Shown here: positions 33,852 to 42,664 of the stretch, piece after piece
How the letters are laid out: every line of letters begins with the position of its first letter
Numbering within the stretch: position 1 is the stretch's first letter
Assembly (NCBI GenBank): GCA_963825585.1
Contig: CAWGTX010000002.1
Location: 248,001 to 312,000 of the forward strand
DNA length: 64,000 nucleotides
Source of the DNA: JAOUGY01 sp963825585
GTDB taxonomy: Bacteria > Actinomycetota > Acidimicrobiia > Spongiisociales > ZC4RG35
Direction: 5' to 3'
Translations under genes and position numbers: made by a program
The notes under the pieces: model-generated
What the model saw: only the letters and a program-made list of their open reading frames with translations
Database searches by the model: none
What the model was told of the DNA's origin: nothing

Positions 33852-35057
33852 ATGAAGTCCCTGTTTGCAATCCGCGACTTCCGTCTGCTGTGGCTCGGTC
33901 AGGCCACCTCGTCCCTGGGGGACGCCGTCACCAATCTGGCGTTGCTGCTCACCACCCAACGGCTCACCGGGTCGGTGTCGGCAGTGGCGGCCACCGCCAT
34001 CGCCATCGCGCTCCCGCAACTGCTGATCGGGCTGCCCGCCGGCGTGTTCGTGGATCGCTGGGACCGACGTCGTGTCATGATCGCCTCTGACCTGCTTCGC
34101 GGTCTCCTGGTTCTCGGGTTCGTCCTCGTGACCAGCGCCGACCGCATGTGGCTCCTGTGGCTGGTGGCCTTCGCCCAGGCTGCGGTGGGGACGTTCTTCA
34201 ATCCCGCCCGCGGGGCCCTGGTCCCATCGATCGTGGGTTCCGAACGCCTGATGGCGGCCAACTCCCTCAGTGAAAGCACCCGTATCGTCTTCGGCGTGAT
34301 CGGGACCGGCATGGCCGGCGTGTACGCCGGGGTCGCAGACACGCTGACGGCGCTGTTCGTGCTGGACGCCGCCACGTTCATCGTCTCGGCGATGCTCGAG
34401 ACCCGTATCCGCAGATCCGGACGCGCCGACCGGCCTCACCCGAAGGCGCTGATTGCCGAGCTCACCGAGGGCATCCGCACGATCACCGCCACCCGCCCAT
34501 TGATCGGCGTGTTGGTGGGTACCGGCGTGGCCATGCTCGGGCTCGGCGCCGTGAACGTGCTGATGGTGCCGTTCGTGGTGGACGACCTCGGTGTAGCCGA
34601 GACATGGTTCGGGGCGCTCGAAGCCGCCCAGGTGGTGTCGATGGTCGCGGCGGGAGCCGTTCTGGCGGCTGTCGCCGGCCGCGCCCGCCCGGGTGTGGTG
34701 CTCTCGGTCGGGTTGGCCGGTGCGGGCGCACTTGTCGCAACGGTGGGGGCGGTGACCACGGCGTGGCAGCTGGTGGTGGTCCTGTTCCTGGTGGGCTGGT
34801 TCGTCACCCCATTGCAGGCGTCTGCGCACACGATCCTCCAACGCGAGGTCGAGCCGTCGATGCTGGGGCGGGCCGGTGCCGGGTTCTCCACGGTGACCAC
34901 CACCGCCAACGTCGCCTCGATGGCCCTGGCCGGAACCGCGGCAGCCTTCATGGGCACCCGCAGTGTGTTCATGGCGGCCGGCATCCTGACGATCGCCGCC
35001 GGAGCCCTGGCGTGGGTGCTCACCCGAAGCGAGGCACGCCAACCGGTCCCGGCGTGA
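33852..35057 (+). CDS. MFS transporter (12-helix, MFS_3 type)
   Basis: This is a 401-residue major facilitator of the enterobactin-exporter/macrolide-efflux type. It starts MKSLFAIRDFRLLWLGQATSSLGD, typical of the group, with GVFVDRWDRRRVMIASDLLRG as the loop 2-3 motif and FFNPARGALVPSIV in the fourth helix region. Twelve helices are expected. GAGGAG lies upstream of the ATG, and the gene is co-transcribed with the ArsR-like repressor. The exported compound is unknown. Confidence 0.92.
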   Translation: MKSLFAIRDFRLLWLGQATSSLGDAVTNLALLLTTQRLTGSVSAVAATAIAIALPQLLIGLPAGVFVDRWDRRRVMIASDLLRGLLVLGFVLVTSADRMWLLWLVAFAQAAVGTFFNPARGALVPSIVGSERLMAANSLSESTRIVFGVIGTGMAGVYAGVADTLTALFVLDAATFIVSAMLETRIRRSGRADRPHPKALIAELTEGIRTITATRPLIGVLVGTGVAMLGLGAVNVLMVPFVVDDLGVAETWFGALEAAQVVSMVAAGAVLAAVAGRARPGVVLSVGLAGAGALVATVGAVTTAWQLVVVLFLVGWFVTPLQASAHTILQREVEPSMLGRAGAGFSTVTTTANVASMALAGTAAAFMGTRSVFMAAGILTIAAGALAWVLTRSEARQPVPA

Positions 35058-35066
35058 CGCCCGGGT

Positions 35067-36248
35067 TCAGGAGAAGGCGGGGATGCCGGTCAGCGAGTTG
35101 CCCAGGATGAGCGTGTGGATCTCGTTGGTGCCTTCGTAGGTGTACACCGTCTCGAGATTGGCCATGTGACGGAACACCGGGTACTCGAGGGTGATGCCGT
35201 TGCCACCCAGGATCGAGCGGGCCGTGCGGGCCACGTCGAGCGCCTGGCGGACGTTGTCCATCTTGCCGAAACTGATCTGCTCGGGCGTCAGGGTGCCGTC
35301 GTCCTTGCGGCGACCGAGGTGCAACGACACCATCGAGGCGCGCTGGACGGCGACCATCATGTCGACCAGTTTCTGCTGGGTGAGCTGGAATCCGGCGATG
35401 GGTTGGTCGAACTGCCGTCGTTCCCCTGCATAGTTCAAGGCTGATTCGTAGCAGGAGCGTGCCGCACCCACCACGCCCCACAGGATGCCGAAGCGGGCCT
35501 CGTTGAGACACGACAGCGGCCCACGCATCGAGGCGACACCAGGGAGAACGAAGTCGTCGGGGATGCGGACATCCGACAGCACGAGTTCCGAGGTGACCGA
35601 GGCCCGCAGCGACGCCTTGCGGTGGATGAGCGGCGCCGAGAACCCGGGCGTGTCGGTCGGGACGATGAAACCGCGCACGCCTTCGTCGGTTCGGGCCCAC
35701 ACGATGGCGACATCGGCGATCGAGCCGTTGGTGATCCACATCTTCGAACCGTTGAGGATCCAGTCGGAGCCATCACGGCGGGCGTTGGTCTTCATCGAGG
35801 ACGGGTCCGAACCGGAGTCTGACTCGGTGAGACCGAAACAACCGATGACCTCACCCGCCGCCATGCGCGGAAGCCAGGTCTGCTTCTGCTCCTCGGATCC
35901 GAACTTCCAGATCGGGAACATCGCCAGCGATCCCTGGACCGACACGAACGAGCGCACCCCGGAGTCCCCGTATTCGAGCTCCCGGCAGGCGAGGCCGTAC
36001 ATGACGTTCGACACCCCGGCACAACCGTATCCCTCGAGGTGCATCCCGAACAGGCCGAGCGCTCCCATCTCCTTGGCCATCTCGCGGGGGAAGGTGCCGT
36101 CCTCCCACCAGTGGGAGATGTCGGGGAGGATGCGGTTCGCCACGAAGTCGCGCACCGTGTCGCGAAGGAGTCGCTCTTCGTCGTCGAGCAGGCCATCGAC
36201 GTCGAGAAAATCGAGGGGATTTGGTCGCAGGAAGGAGAGGTCCGACAT
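35067..36248 (-). CDS. gcdH: glutaryl-CoA dehydrogenase-type acyl-CoA dehydrogenase
   Basis: This is a 393-residue FAD enzyme. CFGLTESDSGSDPSSM and WITNGSIADVAIVWA are FAD-binding signatures. The C-terminal stretch ILGGNGITLEYPVFRHMANL, then YEGTNEIHTLILG with the catalytic Glu, matches glutaryl-CoA dehydrogenases, which oxidise and decarboxylate glutaryl-CoA to crotonyl-CoA in lysine/tryptophan breakdown. TAGAGT lies six bases before the ATG, so the mRNA is probably leaderless. It is convergent with the MFS gene, 9 bp apart. A different short-chain substrate cannot be excluded. Confidence 0.92.
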   Translation of the reverse strand: MSDLSFLRPNPLDFLDVDGLLDDEERLLRDTVRDFVANRILPDISHWWEDGTFPREMAKEMGALGLFGMHLEGYGCAGVSNVMYGLACRELEYGDSGVRSFVSVQGSLAMFPIWKFGSEEQKQTWLPRMAAGEVIGCFGLTESDSGSDPSSMKTNARRDGSDWILNGSKMWITNGSIADVAIVWARTDEGVRGFIVPTDTPGFSAPLIHRKASLRASVTSELVLSDVRIPDDFVLPGVASMRGPLSCLNEARFGILWGVVGAARSCYESALNYAGERRQFDQPIAGFQLTQQKLVDMMVAVQRASMVSLHLGRRKDDGTLTPEQISFGKMDNVRQALDVARTARSILGGNGITLEYPVFRHMANLETVYTYEGTNEIHTLILGNSLTGIPAFS

Positions 36249-36358
36249 GACCCGACTCTAGTTGCCGCTCCACCCGACAATTCGAGCTCCAATGTCTTCT
36301 TGGAATCTGATGATCTTCACCAGCCGATGGGTCACGTCCCGAACAAATGGAGCGTGAG

Positions 36359-36716
36359 ATGAGTCGATCGCTGAAGAAGACCCTGGCCCGGTTCGCGGTG
36401 GTTGGGGCGATCCTGCTCGCAGCCTCCACCGGCATCGCCGTGATCGCAACCGGCGACGCCGACCGGGGGGTCGCGGTTGTGGCGACCGAGGTGGATCAAC
36501 TCGCAGCACTGGCGGGAGCGTCGGTCGGGCAGATCGCCCAGATCGTCGGCGCGATGTCGGACCCGGTGGCGAAGGTGGTGGCCTCCACCGAGACCGGTCG
36601 GGCCGAGGCGAAGGAGGGCGACGGCCGACGAGGTGGCACGCACCGCCGATGCGCTGGGAGGTGTGGCGGCCACCCTCAGGGAGTCGGTGGCCGCCGTCGG
36701 CTCAGCTCGAGTATGA
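36359..36716 (+). pseudogene. small membrane-anchored protein, apparently frameshifted
   Basis: Read from ATG 36359, the product has a basic start, a hydrophobic helix (FAVVGAILLAASTGIAVIA) and an Ala/Val-rich helical part to about residue 88 (TETGRAEAKE). That frame then turns Arg/Gly-rich. The +1 frame continues well as TADEVARTADALGGVAATLR and stops at 36716. One extra G near 36613-36619 would explain it. The joined product would be about 118 residues, a single-pass coiled-coil-like protein of unknown role. Confidence 0.5.
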
Positions 36717-37463
36717 GATCGACATCGCACCCGTCCAGCGGTAGACGAGAGCGCCGTAGTACTCACCGGCTTCCTCCCAGTCGCCCCGCTCGAGGGCGTC
36801 GAGCGCCCGCCAGATGTCGCCCACCGAGTCATCCATCGCCAGTTCCGCCACGCTGAACACCGACGCCACGTCGCCATAGTCCAGCTCGCACATGGCCTTG
36901 GGGGAGAACGGCTCCAGCCAGGATCGGAGTTCCTCGACCTCGACCATCATCGAGTCGGGGATCTCCGATCGGGTGAGGCACTCGACGGCCCGATCCAGAC
37001 GCTCGAGCGCAACCGGCAATGCCGCTCGGTACCGGATGGTGGCCAGACCCTCGAGCGTGATCATCTCCTTGCCGGAAGGGTGGAACGGCACGAACCATCG
37101 CATCGGCACGTGCCAGGGCGATGTGAGAATGTGTGAGCGAGCGCCGGGATGCTCCGACTGCCAGCGGTCCAGCTCGGCCCGGGCGCTCCGAGCAAGGTCC
37201 TCGGGCACCACCGCCCCTCCCCCGAGCTGACCGTATGCCCGGCGGACCGCCAGCACCCCTTCCAACATCCGCAGGACCGGAGTGCGGGGACAGGCGTAGG
37301 TACCACCCCGCCATTCGGTGATGAATGCGTCGTCGGCCAACGACTCCCCAACGATCCCGAACCGCTCGTCGCGGGGGGCGATCCTGATCGACACCGATGG
37401 CTCGATGGTCACCTCGGTGGCGAAGGTGGGTTCGTACACCCGCAGATGGGCGGTCTTGATCAC
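36702..37463 (-). CDS. conserved-looking cytoplasmic protein of unknown function
   Basis: I choose GTG 37463, seven bases after TACGAT, giving 253 residues (MIKTAHLRVYEPTF...). An ORF 32 codons longer exists but would include that promoter. The protein is mixed alpha/beta with no signal peptide. Notable segments are EWRGGTYACPRTPVLRMLEG, SPWHVPMRWFVPFHP and a C-terminal DALERGDWEEAGEYYGAL. No catalytic pattern was recognised. Its 3' end overlaps the frameshifted + strand gene by 15 bp. It is divergent from the amino-acid dehydrogenase gene. Confidence 0.7.
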   Translation of the reverse strand: MIKTAHLRVYEPTFATEVTIEPSVSIRIAPRDERFGIVGESLADDAFITEWRGGTYACPRTPVLRMLEGVLAVRRAYGQLGGGAVVPEDLARSARAELDRWQSEHPGARSHILTSPWHVPMRWFVPFHPSGKEMITLEGLATIRYRAALPVALERLDRAVECLTRSEIPDSMMVEVEELRSWLEPFSPKAMCELDYGDVASVFSVAELAMDDSVGDIWRALDALERGDWEEAGEYYGALVYRWTGAMSISYSS

Positions 37464-37557
37464 GGGCGCGATCGTACCCCCACACAGAGGGCACTCCGCC
37501 CCGGGACGAGCGAATCCGCTCTCGGTATGCTCGAATGACAGCTCGAGAAGGGAACAC

Positions 37558-38640
37558 ATGAGCGTGTTCGATTCCGTTGCGGTACATGGCCACGAGGAGG
37601 TCCTCTACGGGTTCGACCCCGTGTCAGGACTTCGCACGATCATCGCCATCCATTCCACGGCGCTCGGTCCCGCCCTCGGTGGGACCCGCTTCTATCCGTA
37701 CACCTCGGAAGGCGACGCACTGTTCGACGTGCTCCGCCTCTCCAGGGGAATGAGCTACAAGGCGGCCGCCGCCGGGCTCGACCTGGGCGGCGGCAAGGCC
37801 GTGATCATCGGCGACCCCCGAACGGCGGGGTCGGAGCGACTGCTCCGTGCGTACGGCCGGATCGTCGACTCTCTGGGTGGTCGGTACATCACCGCCGAAG
37901 ACGTGGGGACGACATCTTCGGACATGGAGATGATTCGCCGTGAGACCCGCTGGGCGCTGGGCATCCCAGTTCCCGAGGGTGGCTCCGGAGATCCCTCCCC
38001 CTTGACGGCTCGGGGTCTGCTGGCCGCCGTGTACGCCGTGGCGGAACGGTTGTGGGGCAGCGATGACCTGACTGGCAGACGGGTGGCGGTACAGGGGGTC
38101 GGCAAGGTGGGCGCCGCCTACGTCGGTCTGCTGGTCCAGGCCGGCGCCGAGGTGGTGATCTCCGACGTTCACGAAGAGAAGGCGTCGGCCGTTGCCGACA
38201 CCTATGGCGTGAAGATGGTGGCCCCCGACGAGATCCTCTTCGTCGACTGCGACCTGCTCTCGCCGTGCGCCCTCGGGGCGGTCTTCGACGACACCACGAT
38301 CCCCCGTCTCGCCTGCGCCGCCATCGCCGGATCAGCCAACAACCAACTCCTCGACGACGCCAACGCCGAGACGATCGCCGCTCGCGGGATCCTGTACGCC
38401 CCGGACTTCGTGGTGAACGCAGGCGGTGTCATCAACGTCGCCGAGGAAATGAGGGGATACTCGACCCAGCGGGCCCTCCATCGGGTGGACGGGCTCAGGC
38501 AGGCGACCGCCTCGATCCTCGAAGTGGCGGCCGGCATGGGAGTCAACCCGCACGAGGCAGCGGTGGCGAAAGCCGAGACCAGATTGAAGGAGATCGGCGA
38601 CCTTCGCCGATTTCGCAGGAGCGGCGACGACAGGAACTGA
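37558..38640 (+). CDS. Leu/Val/Phe-type amino acid dehydrogenase
   Basis: This is a 360-residue NAD-dependent dehydrogenase that deaminates branched-chain or aromatic amino acids. LGPALGGTRFYPY and GMSYKAAAAGLDLGGGKAVI contain the two catalytic-region Lys residues. The Rossmann loop is VQGVGKVG near residue 180. GSANNQL and PDFVVNAGGVINVAEE close the C-terminal domain. Start ATG 37558 has GAAGGGA upstream. The fused branched-chain oxoacid E1 gene follows 26 bp later, which argues for valine/leucine rather than phenylalanine as substrate. Confidence 0.92.
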   Translation: MSVFDSVAVHGHEEVLYGFDPVSGLRTIIAIHSTALGPALGGTRFYPYTSEGDALFDVLRLSRGMSYKAAAAGLDLGGGKAVIIGDPRTAGSERLLRAYGRIVDSLGGRYITAEDVGTTSSDMEMIRRETRWALGIPVPEGGSGDPSPLTARGLLAAVYAVAERLWGSDDLTGRRVAVQGVGKVGAAYVGLLVQAGAEVVISDVHEEKASAVADTYGVKMVAPDEILFVDCDLLSPCALGAVFDDTTIPRLACAAIAGSANNQLLDDANAETIAARGILYAPDFVVNAGGVINVAEEMRGYSTQRALHRVDGLRQATASILEVAAGMGVNPHEAAVAKAETRLKEIGDLRRFRRSGDDRN

Positions 38641-38666
38641 CCGGCGATCACGATGGGGCGGTGCGC

Positions 38667-40694
38667 ATGGAGTGGATGAAACGGGAATTGCACCACGGCG
38701 ACCTCGGTTTGACCGACGCCGACGTGCTTCGCATGTACCGGCTCATGCTGCTCACCCGCAAGATCGACGACCGGATGTTCGCCCTCAACCGTCAGGGGAG
38801 GGTCCCGTTCGTGGTCGGCTCCTCCGGGCACGAGGCCATCCAGGTGGCGGCGACGATGGCGCTCGACCCCGATGTCGACTGGGTCCTTCCCTACTACCGC
38901 GACATGGGTGTCGCCCTCGCCTGGGGTTTCAGCCCGCTCGAGGTGTTCCTGGCCACCTTCGCCAAGCAGGGAGACCCCACGTCGGGCGGGCGCCAGCTCC
39001 CCAACCACTGGTCCTCACCGAAGCGCCGGGTGTTCACCCAGTCCTCGACCATCGCCACCCAGTACCCCCACGCCGTCGGTATCGCCCATGCGGTCGCCGA
39101 GCAGGGGCAGCGGGGGGTCGTCATGGTGACGGGTGGGGAGGGCTCGACGTCGGAGGGCGACTGGCACGAAGCCATGAACTGGGCGGGCATCCACCGCCTC
39201 CCCGTTGTGTTCGTGATCGAGAACAACCGATACGCCATCTCGGTGCCCTCGACCGACGAGGTGGCGGGGTGCATCGCCGACCGGGCGGCCGGATACGGCA
39301 TGCCCGGACACCTGATCGACGGGAACGACCCGATGGTGGTGTACCGAACGATGCGGGAAGCGGTGGCCAGAGCGCGCGCCGGACACGGCGCCTCGCTCAT
39401 CGAAGCGGAGACCTACCGGTACTACGCCCACACCTCCGACGACGACGACCGTCTCTACCGGTCACGCGACGAGGTCGACGAGTGGCGTCGAAACGACCCC
39501 GTCATCACCCTCAAGCAATACCTGATCGAGGAACGTCTCCTGTCACAGGCCGACGAACGTTCCATCTTCGAAGCCGTCGAGGCCGAGCTGGCGACGGCTG
39601 TCTCCGAGGCGGAGGCGGCACCACCCCCCGACGATCCCTACTCCCACGTGTACGCCAGGGTGATCGAACCCGGCGAGGGAGCCACGGCGCCCGAACCGGC
39701 CGTCGACGGCCCCGAGGTGAACCTGATCACCGCCGTCAACCGCACGCTCCACGAGATCCTCGCCGCCCACCCCGAGGCAGTGGTGTTCGGTGAGGATGTG
39801 GGGGGCCGCAAAGGCGGTGTGTTCAAGGCGACCGAGCGCCTCACCGACGCATTCGGCGAGAAGCGGTGTTTCAACACACCGTTGGCGGAGTCGTCCATCA
39901 TCGGCGCCGCCATCGGGATGGCGGCCGCCGGGCTGCGACCTCTACCCGAGATCCAGTTCGCCGACTACATCCATCCTGCCTTCGATCAGATCGTGTCTGA
40001 GGTGGCGCGGGTCCACTACCGCTCCAATGGCACGTGGTCGATGCCGCTCGTCATCCGCACCCCGTTCGGCGGCGGCATTCACGGAGCCCTCTACCACTCA
40101 CAGTCGATCGAGGCCTTCTATGCCCACGTGCCGGGTCTGAAGGTCGTCGTTCCCTCCACCCCCGCCGACGTCAAAGGGCTCATGCACAGCGCCTTCCTCG
40201 ATCCCGACCCCGTGCTGTTTCTCGAACCGAAGAAGCTGTACCGACTCGGAAGAGGGCCGTTCCCGGAAGGCGAGCACCTGGTTCCCCTGGGCCGGGCCGC
40301 CATCCGCCGTCTCGGAACGGACCTCACCATCATCACCTACGGGGCGATGACCCACTTCACACTCGAGGCCCTCCCCCTCATCGAGGAGGCGGGCGTCTCC
40401 GCCGAGGTCATCGACCTACGCACCCTGCGACCGCTCGACTGGCCCACCATCGAATCCTCGATCGTCAAGACGAGCCGGGCGCTGATCGTGCACGAAGACA
40501 ACGAGTTCTGCGGCTACGGGGCCGAGATAGCCGCCCAGATCGCCGACAAGGCGTTCCGGTGGCTCGATGCCCCCATCCGTCGCCACGCCCTCGCCGAGAT
40601 CCCGGCGATGCCGTACGCCCAGGAGCTGGAGAACATGGTGTACCCCAATCCCCGGGGGATCGCCGCAGCAGCCATCGAATTGGCGAAGTATTGA
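38667..40694 (+). CDS. 2-oxoacid dehydrogenase E1, alpha and beta fused
   Basis: This is a 675-residue thiamine-diphosphate enzyme that decarboxylates a 2-oxoacid for transfer to E2 lipoate. Residues 1 to about 330 are the alpha part (SSGHEAIQVAATMAL; ThDP motif GGEGSTSEGDWHEAMNWAG ... ENN). Residues about 350-675 are the beta part (VVFGEDVGGRKGGVFKATERL, FNTPLAESSIIGAAIGMA, transketolase C-terminal domain). Most actinobacteria split these in two genes. It follows the branched-chain dehydrogenase, so oxoisovalerate-type substrates are likely. No E2 or E3 gene is in the window. Confidence 0.93.
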   Translation: MEWMKRELHHGDLGLTDADVLRMYRLMLLTRKIDDRMFALNRQGRVPFVVGSSGHEAIQVAATMALDPDVDWVLPYYRDMGVALAWGFSPLEVFLATFAKQGDPTSGGRQLPNHWSSPKRRVFTQSSTIATQYPHAVGIAHAVAEQGQRGVVMVTGGEGSTSEGDWHEAMNWAGIHRLPVVFVIENNRYAISVPSTDEVAGCIADRAAGYGMPGHLIDGNDPMVVYRTMREAVARARAGHGASLIEAETYRYYAHTSDDDDRLYRSRDEVDEWRRNDPVITLKQYLIEERLLSQADERSIFEAVEAELATAVSEAEAAPPPDDPYSHVYARVIEPGEGATAPEPAVDGPEVNLITAVNRTLHEILAAHPEAVVFGEDVGGRKGGVFKATERLTDAFGEKRCFNTPLAESSIIGAAIGMAAAGLRPLPEIQFADYIHPAFDQIVSEVARVHYRSNGTWSMPLVIRTPFGGGIHGALYHSQSIEAFYAHVPGLKVVVPSTPADVKGLMHSAFLDPDPVLFLEPKKLYRLGRGPFPEGEHLVPLGRAAIRRLGTDLTIITYGAMTHFTLEALPLIEEAGVSAEVIDLRTLRPLDWPTIESSIVKTSRALIVHEDNEFCGYGAEIAAQIADKAFRWLDAPIRRHALAEIPAMPYAQELENMVYPNPRGIAAAAIELAKY

Positions 40695-40728
40695 CGGCGC
40701 CGCCAGCGGCGACCGCTACTGCGAACGG

Positions 40729-42231
40729 TCACCGACCGGCGGAATGCGACGATGACAGCGATGGAGGACGCTTCTCGAACCACGGCCTGGCCTCCTCCAA
40801 CTGGCCCGCCAGCCGGAACAGGGTTGCCTCATCACCGAACCGACCGGCGAATTGGACACCAACCGGCAAGCCATCGGAGGTCCAGTGAAGCGGCACCGAC
40901 ATGGCGGGCTGCCCGGTCATGTTGAAGAGCGGGGTGTTCGGAATGGGAGCCAACACCTTGTCGGCCAGTTGCCGGAACGCACTCATCAGCGCCGGTTTGG
41001 CAGGAGCGCGACGGAGCGTCTCGAGCAGGCGCCGCTCGCCGTCACTCGGAGCGAGAGCGCCATGGCGGAGCGGTGGAGCCGCCTGTGTCGACATCACCAC
41101 CACGTCGAACTTCGACATCACACCAGCCATGAGGCGACCGGCCCGGCGCACCTCGACCATGGCTTCGGCGTAGTCGGCCGCGGTGAGCTTGCGCCCCACG
41201 AGCGACAACACCCAGGTGGCCAACTCGTACTGGGCGGGGTCGAGCTTGCGGTCCCAAGCCTGGCGTTGCATCGACCCCGAAACCGATGCCGCCACGACCG
41301 TCAGGAAGGCCCGCTTCCACCCGTCCCGGTCGACCGGAAGCTCAACCCCCTCGACGCGGTGGCCCAGCTCGTGCAGCAGATCGGCGGTCTCGCTGACCGC
41401 CGCCCGGCAGGAACGGTCGATGCCGTCGCCGAACAGACCCCCCGTGACGACACCGATCCGCAGGCGACCCGGATCGACACCGACCTGGGCGAGGAACGTT
41501 CCGTCCACCGGCGGGGCGGCGTAGGCGTCGCCCGGCTCGGGACCGTGGGTTGCATCGAGCAGCGCCGCCGAATCGCGCACCGATCGCGTGATCGCGTGCG
41601 CCACCGTGAAGCCACCCCACAGCTCGGTCACCGTCGGTCCCAGCGGTGTGCGACCCCTGGTGGGTTTGAGGCCGAAGAGACCACAGTTCGAAGCGGGGAT
41701 CCGGATCGAACCGCCGCCATCCGATGCGTGCGCCATCGGCACCATTCCCGACGCCACCGCCGCTCCGGCGCCACCCGACGATCCACCCGGTGTCCGGGTC
41801 AGGTCCCAGGGGTTGGAGGTGGTTCCGTGGAGCTCGGGCTCGGTGACCGGTGCCAGACCGAACTCCGGCGTGTTGGTGGTGCCGAGGATGAGAAGGCCGG
41901 CCGCTTCGTACCGTGATACGAGGGTCGAGGTCGTGTCGGGAACGAACCACTGGGAGGATCGGGAGCCGCCCGTCGAGGGGATGCCCTTCCAGTGGGCATC
42001 CAGATCCTTGAGCAGGAACGGGACCCCGGCGAGAGGTCCCTCACCGACCCCCCGCTCGACGGTTGCCATCGCCCGGTTGTAGGTCTTGGTGACGACTGCG
42101 TTGAGACTGGGATTGTGGCGCTCGATCTGCTCGACGGCGGCACCGGCCACGTCGCGGGGGGACACCTCACCACGGCGAAGGAGGTCGGCGAGACCGACGG
42201 CATCGAAGTTCTGATACTCGGCGAAGGACAT
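40729..42231 (-). CDS. amidase-signature family hydrolase
   Basis: This is a 500-residue amidase. The Ser-cisSer-Lys triad is seen as Lys in FLLKDLDAHW (about residue 75), cis-Ser in GGSSGGAGAAVASG (about residue 150) and nucleophile Ser in DGGGSIRIPASNCGLFGLKP. The length suits free-standing amidases rather than GatA, and no gatB or gatC is near. TAGGCT lies six bases before the ATG. It acts in the cytoplasm on an unknown amide. It is convergent with the E1 gene. Confidence 0.93.
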   Translation of the reverse strand: MSFAEYQNFDAVGLADLLRRGEVSPRDVAGAAVEQIERHNPSLNAVVTKTYNRAMATVERGVGEGPLAGVPFLLKDLDAHWKGIPSTGGSRSSQWFVPDTTSTLVSRYEAAGLLILGTTNTPEFGLAPVTEPELHGTTSNPWDLTRTPGGSSGGAGAAVASGMVPMAHASDGGGSIRIPASNCGLFGLKPTRGRTPLGPTVTELWGGFTVAHAITRSVRDSAALLDATHGPEPGDAYAAPPVDGTFLAQVGVDPGRLRIGVVTGGLFGDGIDRSCRAAVSETADLLHELGHRVEGVELPVDRDGWKRAFLTVVAASVSGSMQRQAWDRKLDPAQYELATWVLSLVGRKLTAADYAEAMVEVRRAGRLMAGVMSKFDVVVMSTQAAPPLRHGALAPSDGERRLLETLRRAPAKPALMSAFRQLADKVLAPIPNTPLFNMTGQPAMSVPLHWTSDGLPVGVQFAGRFGDEATLFRLAGQLEEARPWFEKRPPSLSSSHSAGR

Positions 42232-42286
42232 ACCGGGAGCCTACGCCAACGTCGCCCCCCAACGACTCTTCAGCCGGTCTAGAGGA

Positions 42287-42664
42287 TCAGGCGGCCCGCC
42301 CGGCCAGGAGACCGACCACCCGGTCACTCAACTCACGAGGACTGAACGGCTTCACCATGTAGTCGGTGGCGCCGGCGGCGAACCCCCGCTCGATGTCGGT
42401 GACCTGGGCCCGCGCCGTGAGCATGAGCACGGGAATGAAGGCGAGCTCAGGATGTTGACGGAGGCGACGGCAGGTCTCCACCCCGTCCATCTCCGGCATC
42501 ATGATGTCGAGGATCACCAGGTCGAAGTCGGAGACCTCGAGAGCTTCCAACGCCTCGACGCCGTTCGAAGCCAACGCCGTCTCCACACCTTCCAGCCGGA
42601 GCTTGATCTCGACCAGACGTCGCACGTCCGGATCGTCATCCACGACGAGTACTTTGTATGTCAT
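42287..42664 (-). CDS. receiver-only response regulator
   Basis: This is a 125-residue CheY-like protein with no output domain. Phosphoacceptor Asp53 sits in LVILDIMMPEMDG, with acidic DDD (9-11), Thr83 and Lys105 (MVKPFSP) in place. The start overlaps the sensor-kinase stop in ATGA, so it is the kinase's direct partner. Without an effector domain it must act by protein contact or relay the phosphate onward. Confidence 0.93.
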   Translation of the reverse strand: MTYKVLVVDDDPDVRRLVEIKLRLEGVETALASNGVEALEALEVSDFDLVILDIMMPEMDGVETCRRLRQHPELAFIPVLMLTARAQVTDIERGFAAGATDYMVKPFSPRELSDRVVGLLAGRAA

